A stretch of 27,391 bases of DNA from Sneathiella sp. (GCA_002732675.1 NVRR01000001.1:1-27391), one strand, 5' to 3'. Counted from the first letter of the stretch, positions 16,044 to 25,662 are shown. The notes: generated by a model not told the origin, from the sequence alone. Program-made: numbers and translations.

Positions 16044-16541
16044 AATAGGTTCCTTTCGAATCTTGAATAACGTCCAATTCTTAATTGGAAACACATTCAC
16101 TTCATTTTGTATGATATATTCTCGCATTGGTTGAAGGTTACTAATCAGTTCACCCTGCTTTTGCTCAGAAACGGGCACATAATGCGAAACGGTTGTTGCA
16201 AAATCTTTATGTCCCAAATTCTGAGACCAGGCTTTTTGTTCCTCTATCGGCAGATTAAAGTCAGACATTAGTATCCCTAACGTCTTGCGGAAACTGTGAG
16301 AGGTGTATTGCGGCATTTGCACATCAGCAAAGCTCTTCTTAACGATATTGTTGATCTTGATAGAATTTGCGTAATTCTCTCTAGACACTTTTCTAAATGC
16401 AAACTTTCCTTCAATCAGCTCTCGCTCCGGTTTGGGGAAAAGTGCATCCTCAGGACTAAATAGTCGATCATGTACTAGGTGATTTACCCAAGCCTCAAAA
16501 CAAGCAAGATAGGCTGGATCGGCAGGGAAGAATGTGATCAT
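16044..16541 (-). pseudogene. Tyrosine integrase, C-terminal catalytic fragment
   Basis: 166 codons of the 3' half of a tyrosine recombinase: MITFFPADPAYLACFEAW, DALFPKPE, then SHSFRKTLG (H82, R85), LGHKDF (H111) and TTVSHYVPVSEQKQGELI with the nucleophile Tyr121. The first catalytic Arg and everything before it are missing. In-frame stops lie just upstream of 16541 and the IS3-type element begins about 40 bp away, so the IS insertion or an associated deletion truncated it. There is no stop of its own; the frame runs on into the HKD nuclease gene, giving one open frame of 359 codons. It cannot be an active recombinase. Confidence 0.8.
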
Positions 16542-16581
16542 TGTTCCCCGTCAGCGCCTATGGTCTTAAATAACGGATTGC

Positions 16582-16606
16582 CTAAGAGAGTGTTTTTGGT
16601 TCATCG
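16582..16606 (+). repeat. Left terminal inverted repeat of the IS3-family element
   Basis: It matches the reverse complement of 17889-17910: both contain CTAAGAGAG at the outer end and TCATCG at the inner end, with about 3 bp of extra sequence between on the left. Confidence 0.7.
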
Positions 16607-16625
16607 TAGCCGTTAAGGAGCGAAG

Positions 16626-17038
16626 GTGAGACAGAAACCCGAGACCCGACATACAGCGTCAGAACGTCTTGTAAAAGACATCCAACGCAAGACACGCAAA
16701 CAGCATGGTGCGGATTGAGCCGGTGAACGCCATTAGTTCGAGTAAACAAGGTGAACAAGATCCGTATTGTACTGGATGGCCTGCGAGGTGAAGACAGCAT
16801 CGCTGAGCTTTGCCGCAAGGGAGGTATCTCCCAGGGCATTTACTGCAAATGGTCGACGGATTTTCTGGAAGCGGGCAAGAAACGCCTGTCAGGAGACACG
16901 GCCCGCGATGCGTCAACGGATGAGGTTAAAAGCCTACGCCGGGAAGCTCGGGATCTAAAAGAAGTGGTTACCGAGCAGACACTGGAACAGCGTCTTCTCA
17001 AAAAAAGCATGATCGGGAATGGGGGAGAAGACGAATGA
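16626..17038 (+). pseudogene. IS3-family transposase OrfA, frame-disrupted
   Basis: The N-terminal part (GTG 16626: MRQKPETRHTASERLVKD ... KQHGAD) ends at TGA 16716. The rest, KIRIVLDGLRGEDSIAELC ... RREARDLKEVV ... RLLKKSMIG, resumes at about 16757 in another frame. Joined, the two match the helix-turn-helix plus coiled-coil OrfA of this IS3 subgroup as I remember it. About 38 extra bases separate them. A GTG at 16751 could start the downstream piece alone (95 residues). Confidence 0.75.
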
Positions 17039-17877
17039 GATACCCAGCCTCAGAGAAGCTCGAGCTCAGTCCGTGTGAGCTGGCTGTGACCTTCACCGAT
17101 ACCAAGGGCTACTTTGTGTCGGAAGCCTCCGTCTACCGTCTTCTCAAAGCCCATAATCTGATCACCAGTCCCACTTTTATTGTCATGAAGGCGGCGCCCT
17201 CTCAGCGGTGCTTGCACCGCCTGCTGGGCAGTGAGTGAGTTCAAAGACAAAACCACGGCCATAAACCAGATGTGGCAAACCGACTTCACTTACTTCAAAA
17301 TCACCCCCCTCTTGGTCATTACCGTGCAATAACCTGCCGGACAGCGGCATGGGGGTGGTTCTATCTCTCGACTATTCTCGATGACTTCTCAAGATATGTC
17401 ATCGCCTGGAAGCTTTGCACGACCATGAAGACGACCGATGTCACGGATACACTGGAGCTGGCGTTACAGGCATCTGGCTATCATCAGGCCAATGTCGTCC
17501 ATAAGCCTCGATTGTTATCTGATAATGGTGCCAGCTATATCTCAGTTGACCTGGCAGAGTGGCTAAAAGGCAAAGGCATGTCATATGTTCGTGGAGCCCC
17601 TTATCATCCGCAGACACAAGGCAAGATCGAACGCTGGCATCAAACCCTGAAGAACCGTGTGTTGTTGGAAAACTACTTCCTGCCTGGCGACCTTGAAAAC
17701 CAGATTGAAGCTTTCATCAACCATTACAATCATCATCGGTATCAGATGCGCCTGAAAAACCTCACACCTGCCGATGTCTCCTTCGGGCGGGAACAATCAA
17801 TCTTGGAACAAAGGGAAAGGATCAAACTGAAGACATGCAAACAACGACGCTTGCAATGCCGCAAGGCCGTCGCATAA
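17035..17877 (+). pseudogene. IS3-family transposase OrfB (DDE integrase), deleted and interrupted
   Basis: It starts at an ATG overlapping the OrfA stop (MRYPASEKLE). About 60 codons normally following are missing, and the frame rejoins at ELAVTFTDTKGYFVSEASVY. It is then broken twice by roughly 40-bp extra segments, after KAA (near 17195) and after FKIT (near 17305). The catalytic core is otherwise recognisable: QTDFT, LDDFSRYVIAWKL, LLSDNGASYIS (second Asp region) and GAPYHPQTQGKIERWHQTLK with the catalytic Glu. It is non-functional as written. Confidence 0.8.
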
Positions 17878-17888
17878 TATCAACAACC

Positions 17889-17910
17889 CGATGAGCCAAT
17901 CCTCTCTTAG
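17889..17910 (-). repeat. Right terminal inverted repeat of the IS3-family element
   Basis: Inverted copy of 16582-16606 (see the left repeat). It ends 12 bp after the orfB remnant's stop codon. Confidence 0.7.
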
Positions 17911-17914
17911 CTCA

Positions 17915-18195
17915 AGCCAACACTATGCCCGTTTCATATGACGACGGACAATATCTATGCAGCAGTTGGACGCCTTCACGCAAGACCCCACCGCCGAAAT
18001 AATCGGACAATGCCCGGATGTCTCTTTCGGGTCAAAAGCGGATATTTCTTTGGTCGAATATTAGTTCCGCAAGTTCGTAAGTTCCTGCATTTCAATAAAT
18101 TCGGCATCTATTTGATGTCCATATCAGATGCCGACAACTGCGGTAAATTTCAAAAAATTGAAGCCAGCCTGCTTTTCTCAGAGAACGCATTTTCC
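17915..18195. other. Gene-free spacer between the IS element and the hutC promoter
   Basis: About 280 bp with no protein I would defend. It holds a REP-like palindrome and then the approach to the hutC promoter. An open frame of 91 codons at 17938-18213 has no recognisable sequence, and the palindrome lies inside it. Confidence 0.5.
18018..18045. repeat. REP-like palindrome
   Basis: An imperfect inverted repeat with outer arms ATGTCTCTTT and AAAGCGGATAT around CGGGTC-A. It resembles the dispersed palindrome family of Rhizobiales and relatives (ATGTCCGCTTT ... AAAGCGGACAT) as I remember it. It is single copy within this window, so its repeat status rests on that recollection. Confidence 0.45.
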
Positions 18196-18210
18196 TATAC
18201 ATCTAGACAT
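18196..18210. promoter_or_regulatory. Candidate HutC operator upstream of hutC
   Basis: TATACATCTAGACAT lies 45 bp before hutC. Its reverse strand reads GTCTAGAT, one base off the HutC/GntR consensus GT-N-TA-N-AC. The ATGTCTA half-site is shared with the site between hutI and hutF. This suggests that HutC represses its own gene. Confidence 0.55.
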
Positions 18211-18254
18211 TAAGATGATAAGATCAGGCATAATGAAATAAGAGGCGCCCCGGA

Positions 18255-18944
18255 ATGAATGCCACCTACCGAGACGTGAAATCCGATATTCTGTCAAAGA
18301 TTACTAAAGGCGAGTGGGGTCCCGGCAGTCATGTTCCGAATGAAATTGCGCTGGCCGATACATACGGTTGCGCGCGCGCAACGGTTAATCGGGCCATGCG
18401 GGAATTGGCGGATGACGGCATCATTGAGCGACGACGCAAAGCGGGAACGTTTGTCCGGATGGCACCCGTTCGTGAAGCGCGGTTCAACATTCCGATTGTG
18501 CGCCAGGAGATTGAAGAAAAGGGCTCGACCTATCGCTATTCGCTGGTCAGCTGTTCGATGCAAAAAGCGCCGGATTGGCTGCGCGGGCGGCTGAAGCTAT
18601 CAGCGGATAGCCGTGTTCTACATTTGATTTGTATGCACTATGCTGATGGTACGCCTTATCAGCACGAAGATCGTTGGATCAACCTGGCGGCATTGCCACA
18701 AGCCGAAACGGTTGATTTCTCCGACATTGGTCCAAATGAATGGCTGGTCCTAACGATCCCTTTCTCGGATGTAGAGATTAGTTTTTCTGCGGCACTTTCC
18801 GATGAAAAATTGGCCGAATACCTGGGCACTAAGACCGGTGATCCGATCTTTACAATTGAGCGGTCAACGTGGTGGGAAGGCCAAGCTGTGACTTACGTGA
18901 GCCTATCGTTCCCACCTGGTCACCGGATGACGACGAGCTATTAA
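18255..18944 (+). CDS. hutC: Histidine utilization repressor HutC (GntR family)
   Basis: 229 residues, the normal HutC length. The N-terminal winged helix spans about residues 1-70 (YRDVKSDILSKITKGEWGPG, HVPNEIALADTYGCARATVNRAM, DGIIERRRKAGTFV). A C-terminal UTRA ligand-binding domain follows (VLHLICMHYADGTPYQHEDRW, FSAALSDEKLAEYLG, IFTIERSTWWEGQAVTYV). In characterised bacteria HutC represses hut genes and is released by urocanate. AAGAGG lies about 10 nt before ATG 18255. It converges on hutU with a 47-bp spacer. Confidence 0.95.
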   Translation: MNATYRDVKSDILSKITKGEWGPGSHVPNEIALADTYGCARATVNRAMRELADDGIIERRRKAGTFVRMAPVREARFNIPIVRQEIEEKGSTYRYSLVSCSMQKAPDWLRGRLKLSADSRVLHLICMHYADGTPYQHEDRWINLAALPQAETVDFSDIGPNEWLVLTIPFSDVEISFSAALSDEKLAEYLGTKTGDPIFTIERSTWWEGQAVTYVSLSFPPGHRMTTSY

Positions 18945-18958
18945 CGTCCATTGAGCCG

Positions 18959-18974
18959 CGCCTTCGCGAAGGCG
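18959..18974. terminator. Stem-loop between convergent hutC and hutU
   Basis: A perfect palindrome CGCCTTCGCGAAGGCG lies in the 47-bp spacer between the two stop codons. It is GC-rich without a T-tract on either side, so it is likely a bidirectional end hairpin rather than a textbook intrinsic terminator. Confidence 0.55.
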
Positions 18975-18991
18975 GCGGCATCTCATTCGAA

Positions 18992-20656
18992 TTACAGAAT
19001 TCCCGGTAGATCTAGCCCGTTTTCGCGGGCACAGTCCTCCGCAATTTCATACCCTGCATCTGCATGGCGCATGACGCCGGTGGCGGGGTCGTTCCACAGG
19101 ACACGGCCGATCCGCCGGTCTGCATCTTCCGTACCGTCACAGCAGATGACCATGCCGGAGTGTTGTGAAAAGCCCATGCCAACGCCCCCTCCATGGTGCA
19201 ACGATACCCAGGTCGCCCCGGAAGCTGTGTTCAAAAGAGCGTTGAGCAAAGGCCAGTCCGACACGGCGTCAGATCCGTCTTTCATGGCCTCGGTCTCGCG
19301 GTTAGGTGAGGCAACAGAGCCTGCATCGAGATGATCTCGTCCGATGACAATAGGCGCAGACAGCTCTCCCGTGCGAACCATTTCGTTGAACGCAAGGCCC
19401 AACTTGTGCCGCACGCCAAGTCCAACCCAGCAGATGCGCGCAGGCAGTCCCTGGAAAGCGATCCGTTCGCGCGCCATATCCAGCCAATGATGTAGATGCG
19501 GATCGTCCACAAGCTCCTTCACTTTGGCATCGGTTTTGTAGATATCCTCTGGATCGCCCGACAAAGCCACCCACCGGAACGGGCCAATACCACGGCAAAA
19601 GAGCGGCCTAATATAAGCGGGCACAAAGCCGGGGAAAGCGAAGGCATTCTCAAGTCCTTCATCCAGTGCCACCTGCCGGATGTTGTTGCCATAATCAAAG
19701 GTTGGAACACCAGCATCCCAGAAATCAACCATCGCTGAGACATGAATTTTCATTGACGCTCGGGCGGCCTTTTCAACGGCCTTGGGATCGCTTTCACGTT
19801 TTTCGCGCCACTGAGCCATCGTCCAGCCTTGCGGCAGGTAACCGTTGATTGGATCATGTGCCGATGTTTGATCGGTCACGATATCGGGATGGATGCCGCG
19901 GCGGACGAGTTCGGGGAAGATGTCCGCCGTATTGCCGAGCAAGCCTACAGACTTGGCTTCACCTGCCTGGGTCCAACGCGTGATCATTTCTAATGCTTCA
20001 TCCAAGGTGTCGGCACGTTCATCCACATACTGTGTGCGCAAGCGGAAATCGATGCTATCTGAATTACATTCAACGGCCAGACAGCAGGCGCCGGCCATGG
20101 CTGCCGCCAGTGGTTGTGCTCCGCCCATGCCGCCCAACCCGCCGGTCAGTATCCATTTTCCACTAAGATCACCACCATAGTGCTGGCGACCCGCCTCGAC
20201 AAAGGTCTCGTATGTACCCTGCACAATGCCCTGAGACCCGATATAAATCCACGAACCGGCGGTCATTTGGCCATACATCGCCAAACCCTTTTTATCGAGC
20301 TCGTTAAAATGATCCCAGGTGGCCCAATGCGGTACCAAGTTGGAATTGGCGATTAATACCCGGGGGGCATCTTTGTGGGTCTGAAAGACACCAACCGGCT
20401 TGCCAGATTGGACCAACAAAGTCTGATCTTCCTCAAGATCCTTCAGGCACGCCACGATCTTATCAAAGTCGGCCCAGGTCCGCGCCGCCCGCCCGATACC
20501 GCCGTAAACGACCAGTTCGTGTGGGTTTTCGGCTACGTCCGGGTGCAGGTTATTCATCAGCATCCGCATTGGTGCCTCAGTCAGCCAGCTTTTGGCTGTG
20601 ATCGTGGTGCCGGTGGCCGGATAAATGTCACGGGTATTCTTGCGTGGATCGCTCAT
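18992..20656 (-). CDS. hutU: Urocanate hydratase (urocanase)
   Basis: 554 residues, the standard length. It converts urocanate to 4-imidazolone-5-propanoate with tightly bound NAD+ as electrophile, in the cytoplasm. Recognisable blocks: [29 protein letters not shown], the NAD-binding glycine run [49 protein letters not shown] with the conserved active-site cysteine, and [18 protein letters not shown] near the C-terminus. The ATG shares one base with the hutG stop (TAATG), and the gene is the last of the hutIHGU operon. Confidence 0.97.
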   Translation of the reverse strand: MSDPRKNTRDIYPATGTTITAKSWLTEAPMRMLMNNLHPDVAENPHELVVYGGIGRAARTWADFDKIVACLKDLEEDQTLLVQSGKPVGVFQTHKDAPRVLIANSNLVPHWATWDHFNELDKKGLAMYGQMTAGSWIYIGSQGIVQGTYETFVEAGRQHYGGDLSGKWILTGGLGGMGGAQPLAAAMAGACCLAVECNSDSIDFRLRTQYVDERADTLDEALEMITRWTQAGEAKSVGLLGNTADIFPELVRRGIHPDIVTDQTSAHDPINGYLPQGWTMAQWREKRESDPKAVEKAARASMKIHVSAMVDFWDAGVPTFDYGNNIRQVALDEGLENAFAFPGFVPAYIRPLFCRGIGPFRWVALSGDPEDIYKTDAKVKELVDDPHLHHWLDMARERIAFQGLPARICWVGLGVRHKLGLAFNEMVRTGELSAPIVIGRDHLDAGSVASPNRETEAMKDGSDAVSDWPLLNALLNTASGATWVSLHHGGGVGMGFSQHSGMVICCDGTEDADRRIGRVLWNDPATGVMRHADAGYEIAEDCARENGLDLPGIL

Positions 20657-21453
20657 TACGCGCCTCCTAGGGTCGGGGCCAGATCAGCCAGGGTTGAGAG
20701 AATTTGTTTCAGATGCGGGCGTAGCTTTGCCGCGCGCTCATCATCGTAGGTCCATGGTGCCGCTTCCCGCGTCAGATATGCGGATTGCGCCAACTCCATT
20801 TGAATTGCATGGATGCCTCTCTGCGGTTGTCCATAGTGGCGCGTCGTCCAGCCACCTTTGAAGCGCCCATTTGTAATGCTGGTATAGCCGTCGGCAGCTT
20901 TGCAAATTTTCAACACAGCAGATTCGATTTCCGGACTGCAGGTCGTACCCTGATTTGTGCCGATGTTGAAATCAGGCAAAGTGCCGTCGAAAAGGAAGGG
21001 AATATTTGACCGGATTGAGTGACAATCATAAAGGATCGCAACACCGTGGATATCGCGGACTCGTTCAAGTTCGGCTGCAAGTGCCGCATGATAAGGCGCA
21101 TGGAAGGCCAAGCGTCGGGCTTCAATGGCGGTTGCGTCTGGTTCGATAATCCAGATATTGTTGCCATCGAAATCTACCATTGGCACCAGCCCGGTCGTGT
21201 TTTGCCCAGGATATAGCGACGCACCAGACGGATCGCGGTTGGCATCTATGACATTGCGATGGAACGTTGCGCGGACTGTTGATGCTCCTGGAAAAACGCC
21301 ATCATAGAGCGTGTGAATATGCCAATCAGTGTCGTCTAATTTTTGCCCACGGGAATTTAATTGAGTCCCTATTTCATCAGGAACAAATGTACCGGTATGG
21401 GGTAAGCCCAGTACAATCGGGCTGTTCCCCTGGTGAACGTTTACAGGTATCAT
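20656..21453 (-). CDS. hutG: N-formylglutamate deformylase
   Basis: 265 residues from ATG 21453 ([21 protein letters not shown]). I choose this over an in-frame ATG at 21525 because it gives a 4-bp ATGA overlap with the hutH stop and starts at the conserved N-terminus. Family motifs are [67 protein letters not shown] and [13 protein letters not shown]. It hydrolyses N-formyl-L-glutamate to glutamate and formate, the last step of the pathway, and its presence with hutF marks the five-step route. Confidence 0.95.
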   Translation of the reverse strand: MIPVNVHQGNSPIVLGLPHTGTFVPDEIGTQLNSRGQKLDDTDWHIHTLYDGVFPGASTVRATFHRNVIDANRDPSGASLYPGQNTTGLVPMVDFDGNNIWIIEPDATAIEARRLAFHAPYHAALAAELERVRDIHGVAILYDCHSIRSNIPFLFDGTLPDFNIGTNQGTTCSPEIESAVLKICKAADGYTSITNGRFKGGWTTRHYGQPQRGIHAIQMELAQSAYLTREAAPWTYDDERAAKLRPHLKQILSTLADLAPTLGGA

Positions 21454-22988
21454 ATGGCAAGCTCCGGCATTTCGATTTTTGCCACACGCGCAATGTCGCC
21501 GCTTGAAATCATTAGCCATGCGCACTCCAGATCGGGGGCAAGGTAGCGGTCGTCGCCAAGCGTTGCGACATCCATCCGCACCCGTGCGACAACGCGTTGC
21601 AATGGCTCACTGGTGGTTAACGGCGCACGGAATTCGATGCCTTGTGCCGCGCAAAGCAATTCAACACCCAAGATGCGTTCAAGATTTTCAACCATCTGTC
21701 CCAAGCGACGTGCACCATGGGCTGCCATACTTACATGGTCTTCCTGGTTCGCACTTGTGGGCGTGCTGTCGGTCACGCAGGGGTTGGCCAAATGTTTGTT
21801 CTCGCTCATCAGTGCGGCGGTGGTGACCTCGGCAATCATGTAGCCGCTGTTGAGCCCGGGGTTGGGTGTTAGAAACGGCGGCAAATTAAAGCTGAGCACC
21901 GGATCAACAATCAGCGCCACGCGACGCTGCGCAATCGCACCGATCTCGGCTACCGCGAGGGCAATCATATCTGCCGCAAAGCCAACTGGTTCTGCATGAA
22001 AGTTGCCTCCTGAGACAATTAAATCTGCACCGACCAGAACAAGCGGGTTGTCGGTGGCTGCGTTGGCCTCGATTTGCAGGGTTTGACTTGCCATACGCAA
22101 AACATCTATGGCCGCTCCGGTGACTTGCGGTTGGCACCGGATGCAGTAGGGGTCTTGGACCCGCGCATCGTTTACGATATGGCTCTCGCGGATTTCGGAT
22201 CCAGCAAGCAAGCTGCGCATTGTCTCGCCGGCCTGAATCTGACCGCGATGTCCGCGCAATAAGTGGATTTCGGGTTGGAGCGGAGCGGTCGAGCCCATGA
22301 TAGCTTCCGTCGACAGGGCCGAGGTGACCAAAGCGGACTGGGCTGCACGCCAAGCCCCAAAAAGGCCTGCCAAAGCAAAAGCTGTTGAAAATTGTGTGCC
22401 ATTAATGAGTGCAAGCCCCTCTTTTGGCCCTAATTCAATTGCTGTCAGGCCAGCGGCGGCCAGGGCCTTGGCTCCGGTTAAGACTTGACCGCCGAACTCT
22501 GCCTCGCCATGTCCCATCATGACAGCGGCCATATGCGCTAGCGGCGCCAGATCGCCCGATGCACCCACTGAACCTTGAGCGGGAATGACAGGAGTGACGC
22601 CCTTGCTGAGCATTGCTTCGAGCAAATCGATCAATTCGAACCGGACGCCAGAGGCTCCACGCCCCAGGCTGAGCAGTTTCAGAGCCATCACCAGTCGTGC
22701 GTGCCGGCGCGGGATCGCAGGGCCGACGCCGCAGCAATGCGACAGGATCAGGTTGCGTTGCAATTTGGCCGTGTCTTCTGACGCGATCTTGACGCTGGCC
22801 AGTTTGCCAAAACCTGTGTTGACGCCATATACCGCCTCTGTCCCGGCAGCAGCTATCGCGATACATGCGTGGGCTCGTTCAATTGCGGGACGGCAGGACG
22901 GATCAAGACGGACGGCCGCCTCATCCCAATAAATGTCGGCCAATTGGTCAAGTGTGACTGTGCCTGGGATAAGCGTAAGTAGGGTCAC
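21450..22988 (-). CDS. hutH: Histidine ammonia-lyase
   Basis: 512 residues from GTG 22988, which overlaps the hutI stop as GTGA. The frame is open further, but upstream residues lie inside hutI and lack homology. Catalytic features are VYGVNTGFG with Tyr54 and [11 protein letters not shown], whose Ala143-Ser144-Gly145 cyclise to the MIO prosthetic group. [35 protein letters not shown] and [13 protein letters not shown] follow. It deaminates L-histidine to trans-urocanate and ammonia, the first step of the pathway. Confidence 0.97.
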   Translation of the reverse strand: MTLLTLIPGTVTLDQLADIYWDEAAVRLDPSCRPAIERAHACIAIAAAGTEAVYGVNTGFGKLASVKIASEDTAKLQRNLILSHCCGVGPAIPRRHARLVMALKLLSLGRGASGVRFELIDLLEAMLSKGVTPVIPAQGSVGASGDLAPLAHMAAVMMGHGEAEFGGQVLTGAKALAAAGLTAIELGPKEGLALINGTQFSTAFALAGLFGAWRAAQSALVTSALSTEAIMGSTAPLQPEIHLLRGHRGQIQAGETMRSLLAGSEIRESHIVNDARVQDPYCIRCQPQVTGAAIDVLRMASQTLQIEANAATDNPLVLVGADLIVSGGNFHAEPVGFAADMIALAVAEIGAIAQRRVALIVDPVLSFNLPPFLTPNPGLNSGYMIAEVTTAALMSENKHLANPCVTDSTPTSANQEDHVSMAAHGARRLGQMVENLERILGVELLCAAQGIEFRAPLTTSEPLQRVVARVRMDVATLGDDRYLAPDLECAWLMISSGDIARVAKIEMPELAI

Positions 22989-24196
22989 GACGTTCCTCCG
23001 AAAATGCGCGTGTGAAGAGGGTTGAAACCGATCCGATAGGCCAGTTCTGCAGGATGTTTGATGTTCCAGACGGCAAGGTCGGCCCGTAGCCCGACGGCGA
23101 TCTGACCGCAATCGGTCAGGCCAAGAGCCTTCGCGGCATGGCAGGTTACGCCCGCCAGAGCTTCTTCGGGTGTCAGGCTAAACAGAGTGCTTGCCATGTT
23201 CATCGTCAGCAGAAGTGATGTCATTGGCGAAGAGCCGGGATTGCAATCGCTGGCCAGTGCTATTGGAACGCCATGTTTGCGCAAAGCTTCAATTGGTGGG
23301 GCTTGCGTTTCGCGAACTGTATAAAACGCGCCGGGAAGAAGCACGCCGACTGTGCCAGCTGACGCCATAGCCGCAACGCCGTCTTCATCAAGGTATTCAA
23401 TATGGTCAGCTGACAAGGCGCCGTAGCTTGCTGCAAGCTTAGCGCCACCAAGGTTAGAGAGTTGCTCAGCATGCAGCTTCACTGGCAGATTTAGGTCGCG
23501 CGCTACATCGAAAATCCGAGCAATTTGAATTGGCAGGAACGCGATTCCTTCGCAAAAGCCGTCAACCGCATCAACTAGCCCCTCGTCGTGGGCTAAGCGG
23601 AGCGTCGGAATGCAAACTTCGTCAATGTAATCATCTGCGCGGTCCTGGAATTCGGCAGGCACTGCATGGGCCCCGAGGAAACTCGTGACAACGCGGACCG
23701 GACGATGTTGTTCCAGTGCGCGCGCGGCGCGCAGCATGCGTAACTCTGTTTCGGTATCCAAACCGTAGCCGGATTTTACCTCCAAAACAGTAACACCTTC
23801 GGCCAAAAGGGCATCAACACGGGGCAAGGCGTCCACGATCAACTCGGCCTCGCTTGCTGTGCGTGTCGCCGTCACGGTTGAAATAATCCCGCCACCGGCG
23901 CGCGCGATCTCTTCATAACTTGCCCCATTCAGACGCATTTCAAATTCAACCGCTCGGTTGCCGCCGTGTATAATATGGGTATGGCAGTCAATGAGCCCTG
24001 GTGTGACCAAACGACCTTCAAGAGATGTTTCGTCCAGGCTTAGGAGCGCTTCAGGTGCATTTTCTTGCGGGCCAACCCATGCAATTAGACCGTCAACAAC
24101 AGCAATGGCGGCATCCTCGATCAATCCATAAGCGACTTTAGAATCAGCCATCGTTGCGACGGACAGATTGGTGTAAAGGCGATTTTTACTAGACAT
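22985..24196 (-). CDS. hutI: Imidazolonepropionase
   Basis: 403 residues, a metal-dependent amidohydrolase. Metal-binding HxH is in [14 protein letters not shown] (H72, H74). Also seen are [40 protein letters not shown] and the late aspartate in [11 protein letters not shown]. It opens 4-imidazolone-5-propanoate to N-formimidoyl-L-glutamate. It is the first gene of the minus-strand hutIHGU operon and diverges from hutF across about 107 bp holding a HutC operator. The RBS before ATG 24196 is modest (GGGTTGAG). Confidence 0.97.
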   Translation of the reverse strand: MSSKNRLYTNLSVATMADSKVAYGLIEDAAIAVVDGLIAWVGPQENAPEALLSLDETSLEGRLVTPGLIDCHTHIIHGGNRAVEFEMRLNGASYEEIARAGGGIISTVTATRTASEAELIVDALPRVDALLAEGVTVLEVKSGYGLDTETELRMLRAARALEQHRPVRVVTSFLGAHAVPAEFQDRADDYIDEVCIPTLRLAHDEGLVDAVDGFCEGIAFLPIQIARIFDVARDLNLPVKLHAEQLSNLGGAKLAASYGALSADHIEYLDEDGVAAMASAGTVGVLLPGAFYTVRETQAPPIEALRKHGVPIALASDCNPGSSPMTSLLLTMNMASTLFSLTPEEALAGVTCHAAKALGLTDCGQIAVGLRADLAVWNIKHPAELAYRIGFNPLHTRIFGGTS

Positions 24197-24249
24197 CTCA
24201 ACCCAATCAGTTTTGAATATTCTCTTTTAATGTATGTTTGAATATATAA

Positions 24250-24263
24250 TATGTCTATACATA
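24250..24263. promoter_or_regulatory. HutC operator between hutI and hutF
   Basis: TATGTCTATACATA contains GTCTATAC at 24253-24260, a perfect match to the HutC-subfamily pattern GT-N-TA-N-AC, inside the palindrome ATGT-CTAT-ACAT. It sits 41 bp before the hutF start and 54 bp from the hutI start, in an AT-rich divergent promoter region, so one repressor site could control both directions. Confidence 0.65.
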
Positions 24264-24303
24264 ATTATAGAATGCCTAAATGAAAACAAAAAGGAATTTC
24301 CCG

Positions 24304-25662
24304 ATGATTTTCGCTAAGCGCGCATTCTTGTCGACTGGTTGGGCTGAAAACGTCCGACTAAAGATCGAAGAAGGCTGTCTGTCTGAGGTCAGCGCAGGCT
24401 GCGCCGTGGAACCGGATGACGTTGTTGTGGACACGGTTCTGCCCGCGCTCGCCAACCTGCATAGTCACAGCTTTCAGCGTGCCATGGCAGGTATGACGGA
24501 ATACCGGATGGCTGGGAAAGACAGCTTCTGGACTTGGCGCGATTTAATGTACCGATTTGCGGCTCACCTCACGCCCGAGCACATCGAGGCGATTGCGGCC
24601 TTCGTATTTCTTGAGATGCAAGAAACCGGATATGCATCGGTCGGAGAGTTTCACTACATTCACCACCAGGTGGGCGGCGAACCATATGATGATCTGGGTG
24701 AGCTGTCTGCTCGCATCTGTGCTGCCGCCTTGACAACGGGCATCGGGCTGACGCATTTGCCGGTGCTTTACACGTACGGCGGGGCCGGGGAAAGGCCGCT
24801 GGAGCCAGGCCAGTATCGTTTCGGCAATTCCGTTGATCGATTTACCCGTCTGGTGGAGCGTGCACGCGTCGCGGCGGCCCATCTTCCGGCAGATTGTCTC
24901 GTTGGTATTGCCCCTCATTCGCTCCGTGCAACGTCGCCCGATGATTTATTGGCCGTGCTGAGCGCACATCCCACGGGTCCGGTGCATATTCACATCGCAG
25001 AGCAGCCGAAAGAGGTGCGCGATATTAAAGCATGGCTAGATGCCCGCCCGGTGGACTGGTTATTGTCTAACGCTGATGTGGATACAAGATGGTGCCTGGT
25101 TCACGCGACACACATGACCGAATCCGAGACGTTGGCGATGGCAAAGTCGGGCGCAGTCGCCGGGCTATGCCCTCTGACCGAGGCTAATTTGGGTGATGGG
25201 CCGTTTAACGGGTCAACCTATTTGACTGCTGGCGGGGCATTTGGTGTGGGATCAGATTCTAACGTGCTGATCTCGCTAGCCGAGGAATTGCACATGTTGG
25301 AATATTCACAGCGCCTACGTGATATTGCACGTAATGTGATGGTCGTGGCGGAAGGCTCAATCGGCCAAACGCTTTACGCGGGAGCGGCAAGGGGTGGCGC
25401 TCAGGCATTGGGACGTGGTGCCGGAGAGATTGCCGTTGGACAGGTTGCGGATCTTGTCGCCATCGACAGTAACGACACGGCGCTTTGTGCATTGCGGACT
25501 GATCAGTTGTTTGACGGGCTGGTGTTTGCGGCTAAGGACCGTGTGGTGACAGACGTCTGGTCAGCAGGTCGCCATGCTGTAAAAGAAGGCCGCCACATTG
25601 CCCGCGACAAAATCGTTGCGGCTTACCGGCTGGCTATGACCAGTTTGGTGGCTTCCATTTGA
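24304..25662 (+). CDS. hutF: Formimidoylglutamate deiminase
   Basis: 452 residues from ATG 24304, chosen over ATG 24280 because AAAAAGGA between them is a good ribosome-binding site and homologues begin near MIFAKRAFLSTGWAENVRL. It is an amidohydrolase-superfamily enzyme with ALANLHSHSFQRAMAG (H53, H55), HIHIAEQPKE, LVHATHM and GVGSDSNVLISL supplying the metal and substrate residues. It converts N-formimidoyl-L-glutamate to N-formyl-L-glutamate and ammonia, feeding HutG. It is transcribed alone, opposite to hutI. Confidence 0.95.
   Translation: MIFAKRAFLSTGWAENVRLKIEEGCLSEVSAGCAVEPDDVVVDTVLPALANLHSHSFQRAMAGMTEYRMAGKDSFWTWRDLMYRFAAHLTPEHIEAIAAFVFLEMQETGYASVGEFHYIHHQVGGEPYDDLGELSARICAAALTTGIGLTHLPVLYTYGGAGERPLEPGQYRFGNSVDRFTRLVERARVAAAHLPADCLVGIAPHSLRATSPDDLLAVLSAHPTGPVHIHIAEQPKEVRDIKAWLDARPVDWLLSNADVDTRWCLVHATHMTESETLAMAKSGAVAGLCPLTEANLGDGPFNGSTYLTAGGAFGVGSDSNVLISLAEELHMLEYSQRLRDIARNVMVVAEGSIGQTLYAGAARGGAQALGRGAGEIAVGQVADLVAIDSNDTALCALRTDQLFDGLVFAAKDRVVTDVWSAGRHAVKEGRHIARDKIVAAYRLAMTSLVASI

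Larger units (their letters stand above)
16579..17914 (+). mobile_element. Decayed IS3-family insertion sequence
   Basis: About 1.34 kb bounded by imperfect inverted repeats: CTAAGAGAG...TTGGTTCATCG at 16582-16606 and its partner CGATGAGCCAAT...CTCTCTTAG at 17889-17910. It encodes remnants of the orfA and orfB transposase pair. The outer limits are uncertain by about 5 bp and I see no target-site duplication, which suggests later rearrangement at one end. It cannot move unaided because both frames are broken. It separates the island's integrase remnant from the hut region. Confidence 0.8.

Noticed and set aside
16997..17007. A7G run at the end of IS3 orfA as a programmed -1 frameshift site
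   Set aside because: The A7 run is real, but the in-frame phasing does not fit the standard A-AAA-AAG slippery heptamer, orfB has its own overlapping ATG, and the element is already broken.
16571..17925. Target-site duplication around the IS3-family element
   Set aside because: The flanks on the two sides do not match over 3-4 bp whichever repeat edge is used.
17938..18213. 91-codon open frame between the IS element and hutC
   Set aside because: No recognisable family, no good ribosome-binding site, contains a REP-like palindrome and overlaps the hutC operator; more likely chance.
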